Below, one piece after another: positions 60,428-64,000 of a stretch of 64,000 nt of DNA. Made by a program: the position numbers and the translations under genes. The notes under the pieces are model-generated. The model had not been told where the DNA came from. It saw only the letters and a list, made by a program, of their open reading frames with translations, and did no database searches. The stretch lies in contig JAQMWT010000598.1 of assembly GCA_029834535.1 (NCBI GenBank), positions 1-64,000 on the forward strand, given 5' to 3'. How positions within the stretch are numbered: position 1 is the first letter of the stretch; every line of letters starts with the position of its first letter. Source of the stretch: Chrysophaeum taylorii. Lineage: Eukaryota; Sar; Pelagophyceae; Pelagomonadales; Pelagomonadaceae.

Positions 60428-61553
60428 ACAAGTGCAGGCCAGTAAGTTCGCCAGTAAGTTCACCTGGTCCCAATCTCTAACCCCAGTAAGTTCACCTGGT
60501 CCCAGTAAGTTCACCTAGTCCCAATCTCTAACCCCAGTAAGTTCGGCGTAAGCCCACTCGTGCTCACATCCACTCACCCCACTCTCCTTCGAGCTCGTCG
60601 CTCTCACCTCCGCCAATCTAAGCTGCTTTGATCCGTACACGCCGCTAGCCTTTGCGTTCACTCTAAAAACCCCAGTAAGCTCACTTGGTCCCAGTAAGTT
60701 CACCTGGTCACTAAGTTCACCTAGTCCCAATCTCAAACCCCAGTAAGTTCACCTGGTCCCAGTAAGTTCACCTACAGTGCGCGTGTAGACGCCGGGAGGG
60801 GGCTTATCGGTATTGCGCAGCACGTGTGGGGTAGGGTGGAGTCGTCGACTCAGAAGAGGATATCCTCGGGGTTGCCGATCGACAGAGAGCCACGTAGAGC
60901 TGGACGTGGCAGAAGACGGGCTTCGCCAAGAGGACGCCGACCTCGCGGGGCGCCTGGCCCTGGCTCTTGGTGATCGTTTGGCGTCGGCGGGCCTTACGGG
61001 ATACAGGTTGGAGGAGCCTCGGTGACAACGACACGATCGATCATGTATCTGGTACCGTTGCAGTGGCCGTGCGACGGGTCGAGGTTGCGAAGACTTTGAG
61101 CTCGCGATCAAAGTCAGCATACCGTTGGTTGTCAGGGAGTTCAAAACTCGACTCTTGAGAGCGAGGCGTCGTCTTCCGACCCAACCTAGTCGGCCGAAAA
61201 GAACTCCGACGCCTCGTCTCCGGGAAAAAAAGGCCGCGGTCATGCGCGCGTTGTCAGCATCGACAACATCGTTTCGACGGGGCGTGAGAATGGCGCGCTG
61301 AAAGAGCCGCCGCGGGTCGTGGAAATAGTCTGCGAGGTCGCCGTAGACGGCTTTGAAAATCACTGTCTGGCTCTCGCGCCTACCTGATCCTTACTCTCGC
61401 GCCTACCTGATCCTTACCCTAAATCGAGGGACAGACAGACAGACTCCACACACACCCCCCCCTCTTAGCAGTCGACATTTAAAGACAGACAGACAGACAG
61501 ACAGACAAACAAACAAACAAACAAACAAACAAACATCTGTCGATTAGTAGTTA
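60428..61553 (-). mobile_element. Repeat R copy 3: PIF1/Helitron-type helicase 3' fragment
   Basis: Same ends as copies 1 and 2, on the minus strand. Pieces are VYGDLADYFHDPRRLFQRAI, LTPRRNDVVDADNARM and TITKSQGQAPREVGVLLAKP followed by VFCHVQLYVALCR, the last motif of PIF1/Helitron helicases (INKSQGQT...PVFxHGQLYVALSR). It keeps about 75 bp (61088-61163) missing from copies 1 and 2. It contains an extra ccctcttagcagtcgac block (61450-61490) and a gaca/aaca microsatellite (61490-61535). Confidence 0.72.
61490..61535. repeat. (GACA)n(AACA)n microsatellite
   Basis: Tetranucleotide runs at the outer end of R copy 3. The other copies have shorter (TGTC)n here. Confidence 0.9.
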
Positions 61554-61620
61554 AGAAGCTTGAAGGAAGACGTCAGGAAAGGCATTGTGGCAGAAAGAGA
61601 CAGGAGATATCAGGGTGAAG

Positions 61621-62334
61621 TCACGAGGTGAGGTAACGAGCACGAAGCTGGAGGAAGGGAGGAGCTTCCGTACTACGGGTGAAGATATCGCTAAGGTTGT
61701 CAAGGCGGCGATTGTGTTGAAGATCAATGATGTGGGTGCGATGATATTCAGCGGTGCTGTAAAAGCGAATGGCAATATGGCGGGTGCGCCGCATGAGACA
61801 TTGGAGACGGACTTGGGTGACGGTGGTGGTGTTATCGACATACATTGGGACCGTGTGACGAGGGAGATCAAAGGCATCAAAAAGTTTGAGAAGCCAAGAG
61901 AGCTCAGCAGTAGCGGCGTAAAGAGCGAGCAATTCAGCTTCAAAAGAGGAGCGGGCGAGGAGGTACTGCGAGCGTGAGCAGTAGGCTACCATAGAACCAG
62001 CAAGGAGAAAACAAAAGCCCGGAGTGGAGTGGCGGGCATCAGGGTCGTCGGCCCAGCTGGAGTCGGAATAACCACAGAGACGAAGGGTAGAATCGTGACC
62101 AAGGACAAGGGCAAGATCTTGAGGACCATTGCAGTGGGGTTTACCAGGATTGTCAGTAAAAGGCGCACACGGATTGACGTTCCAAGTGATATCAGGGCGA
62201 GGCATAACAGAAAGAAACAAGACACAACGGAGAATACGACGAAAAGGGATGCGTGCCATGAAGACGTGAGAAGGGGAGCCAGGTGCAGGAGAAGCAGCCG
62301 CAGAAAGAGGAAGAACTTTGGGAGCGGGAGTCAA
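61621..62334 (-). pseudogene. RNase H and end of RT, element E
   Basis: FRRILRCVLFLSVMPRPDIT, CGYSDSSWADDPDARHST, SFEAELLALYAATAELSWLL and YVDNTTTVTQVRLQCLMRRT show the copia RNase H domain. A deletion near PHCNGPQ removes part of the connection region compared with element D (HWHALSHTLRYLNGS). Confidence 0.85.
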
Positions 62335-62381
62335 GTCTGGTTGTGCGCGAGCACGCGTAATGCGGAGACCAACTTAAGTGG

Positions 62382-62952
62382 TCAGATCAAGCTCTCGTTA
62401 ACATCAGTGAAGGTTCGGAAACGGAGGAAGAAGGCTGGGTAATGACCAAGGCAAGGACGAGGGTGCGCCACAAGAAGATCATCAACGACAAGAACGAGAC
62501 GTAGGACAACGGTAGAATTAAGCACGAGCTTGTAACGGCAAGTGTCACCAGATCCGCGGACGAAGCCACAATCATTGACAAGGAAGCGTTCGAAGTAAAG
62601 CCACCAGTGGGGACATGCTCGTTTGCAACCATACCAAGAGCGACGGAGCGTGTAAATGATTTTGAAACCATCGGTGGGTTGGCGAGGAGCATAACCTTCG
62701 GGTGGCCAGACATAGATGTCTTCGTCAATGGGAGCTTGGATAAAAGCGGAGCTGACAGCCAGCTTATGCAAATCCCAGTCGTGAACAGCAACGCCAGACA
62801 GGGGCTTGTATGAAAGCAGAGATGACATCTACAGGACGGTACGTGTCGTGGTAAGCAATGCCGTGAACCTGGGTGTAACCGCGGACAACGAGATGAGCCG
62901 TGTACGATTTGAAGCGGCCAGATTCATACTTCGTGCGGTGGACCCACTTCAA
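62382..62952 (-). pseudogene. Reverse transcriptase, element E
   Basis: KLAVSSAFIQAPIDEDIYVW, IIYTLRRSWYGCKRACPHWW and LVLVVDDLLVAHP mark the polymerase. Upstream, VHGIAYHDTYRPVDVISAFI followed by QAPVWRCC shows the same displaced AFIQAP segment as element C. Frames are broken on both sides. Confidence 0.85.
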
Positions 62953-63917
62953 AGGGCAGATGGTGCCAGAAAAAGTAGAAGGAACGCGAACAACATCCGA
63001 GCAACCGAGCTGACCGAGGGAATGATATTCTGTGGCAAGGGCTTGTAACCGACGTGCAGGATTTGGATGGGCTGGGCGAGACAGAGGGGAAGGAAGACAT
63101 AATGAACTAACAAACGAAAGCTAGAATAATTAACGTACAGGGAAGGACAAGATGACACAGAATCGAAGGGAATGAGAAGATGACACAGAATCGACAGTGC
63201 GTGGTAAAACGCCAGTATTGCGGGTTTGAGTTGGTTCTCCATTTGTTTCTGAATAACGTGCGCTTTTTGTCGACTTTGCGCGGTCGGCTCCGTTTGGCTC
63301 GACTTTGTTTTGCATGCTTTTTGTTTTGCGTGCTTTTTGTTTTGTCGGCTCTGGTTGGCTCGACTTTGTTGTGCACGTTTTGTTGGTTTCTCTCTTTGGT
63401 TCGTCGGAGTTCATGAGCGCGTAGAATGGTCGGTTCACGTGATGGGGTGATCAGTCCCAGTGAAACCGGCGCATTCTCATCAAACACTGGGGACAAGGGG
63501 GCAACAGCGGAAGAACAGGTGACAATCGGGCAACAGCAGGAACAGGTGACAATGGGGCAACAGTAGACGAGAGCTTGGAATCGAGAAAGTCGGAACAACG
63601 TTGAAGTTCCTTCGGTGGTTGACATTGCAGGAAATCTGATAAGCGAAACTGTCAGCAAAAGCGAGGTCTGAAGAACAATAGCGACAAAAGTGCCTGGGAT
63701 GACTTGCGTTAGGCGATTGTGGCCACTGAGAATCGCAGCGGGGTAAAGAGAGCGGGAACACACAGGCTGGTATATATGATGGCAGTGGGCCAGACGTCTG
63801 ATGAGAACGTTGCCTTGGGACAGATATGTTGTTGTAGGGTTATGACGATGGTCGGAGGCGACAGACGCAAAAAAAAAAAAAAAAAGGCTTACGTGGTGGG
63901 ACGAACACCTGCTACCA
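62953..63917 (-). pseudogene. Integrase tail and linker remnant, element E
   Basis: PAAILSGHNRLTQV resembles the integrase C-terminal motif of element D. PSREPTILRAHELRRTKERN and HAKQSRAKRSRPRKVD are the basic linker also seen in element C at 35160-35380. A run of 16 A/T at 63871-63887 lies near the LTR. No gag or protease is present. Confidence 0.55.
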
Positions 63918-63972
63918 TGTGACAACTGTAATGGGGACGTGGTGCAGGGGTAAGTGTCATAGCTTCCTCACA
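63918..63972 (-). repeat. 5' LTR of element E (55 bp)
   Basis: TG...CA ends. The first 40 bases equal those of the LTR of element C. Element C has one extra 20-bp tandem copy before the end. Confidence 0.88.
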
Positions 63973-64000
63973 CACAGTGTATTACCGAAATTATTAGCAG

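Larger units (their letters stand above)
60406..63972 (-). mobile_element. Copia element E with a 55-bp LTR (internally deleted, interrupted by R copy 3)
   Basis: The right end (minus-strand 5' end) is a complete 55-bp LTR followed by TGGTAGCAGGTGTTC. On the left, tgtgacaactataatag (60406-60422) matches the LTR start tgtgacaactgtaatgg, but R copy 3 follows at once and the rest of that LTR is gone. Gag, protease and the integrase core are absent. RT/RNase H pieces remain. The two flanks do not give a clear target-site duplication. Confidence 0.7.

Overview
The window is nuclear DNA of a eukaryote, most likely a unicellular flagellated alga (a stramenopile such as a pelagophyte would fit; this placement is inference). 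The host genes are GC-rich, closely packed and nearly intron-free. They include condensin subunit CAP-D2, an anoctamin, a plant-type CCR4 deadenylase and two cilium-type proteins (CFAP97-like and SHIPPO-repeat). One clear 83-bp GT-AG intron is visible. Between these gene islands lie more AT-rich blocks of retroelements.

Layout. 1-9910: remains of two Ty1/copia elements of one family (A, cut by the window start, and B). Both carry an extra reading frame after reverse transcriptase/RNase H. 10118-15723: a divergent pair, condensin subunit 1 (-) and anoctamin (+). 17634-23886: CFAP97-like, CCR4 and an adenylation-domain/membrane-acyltransferase fusion, all on the minus strand. 24181-28620: gene-poor, with a 5'-truncated LINE, a possible small spliced gene and two coding-like but broken stretches. 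28838-32358: a leucine-rich-repeat protein (+) and a cold-shock-domain protein (-). 32430-42992: two copia elements with very short LTRs in opposite orientation, C (+) and D (-), each bounded by a 5-bp target-site duplication. 43251-49031: two copies of a 1.05-kb repeat R, made of the 3' part of a PIF1/Helitron-type helicase, flanking a paralogue of the cold-shock-domain protein. 49390-54690: a complete recent LTR element with 338-bp LTRs that encodes Gag and a protease-like region but no reverse transcriptase or integrase. 54691-56900: a helicase fragment, then an LTR and gag-like fragment. 57557-59695: a divergent pair, SHIPPO-repeat protein (-) and a secreted GH28 pectinase-like enzyme (+). 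60406-63972: a defective copia copy E (-) whose left LTR is interrupted by a third R copy.

How it fits together. The host genes form short divergent or head-to-tail groups with no shared pathway. The mobile DNA is the most informative part. C and E share the same internal defects, so they probably moved using proteins from a relative. D has nearly identical LTRs but several frame changes. The TR-GAG-like element must borrow reverse transcriptase and integrase. The strongest candidate for something undescribed is the post-pol frame of elements A and B, which conserves a paired CxxC module despite little other similarity.
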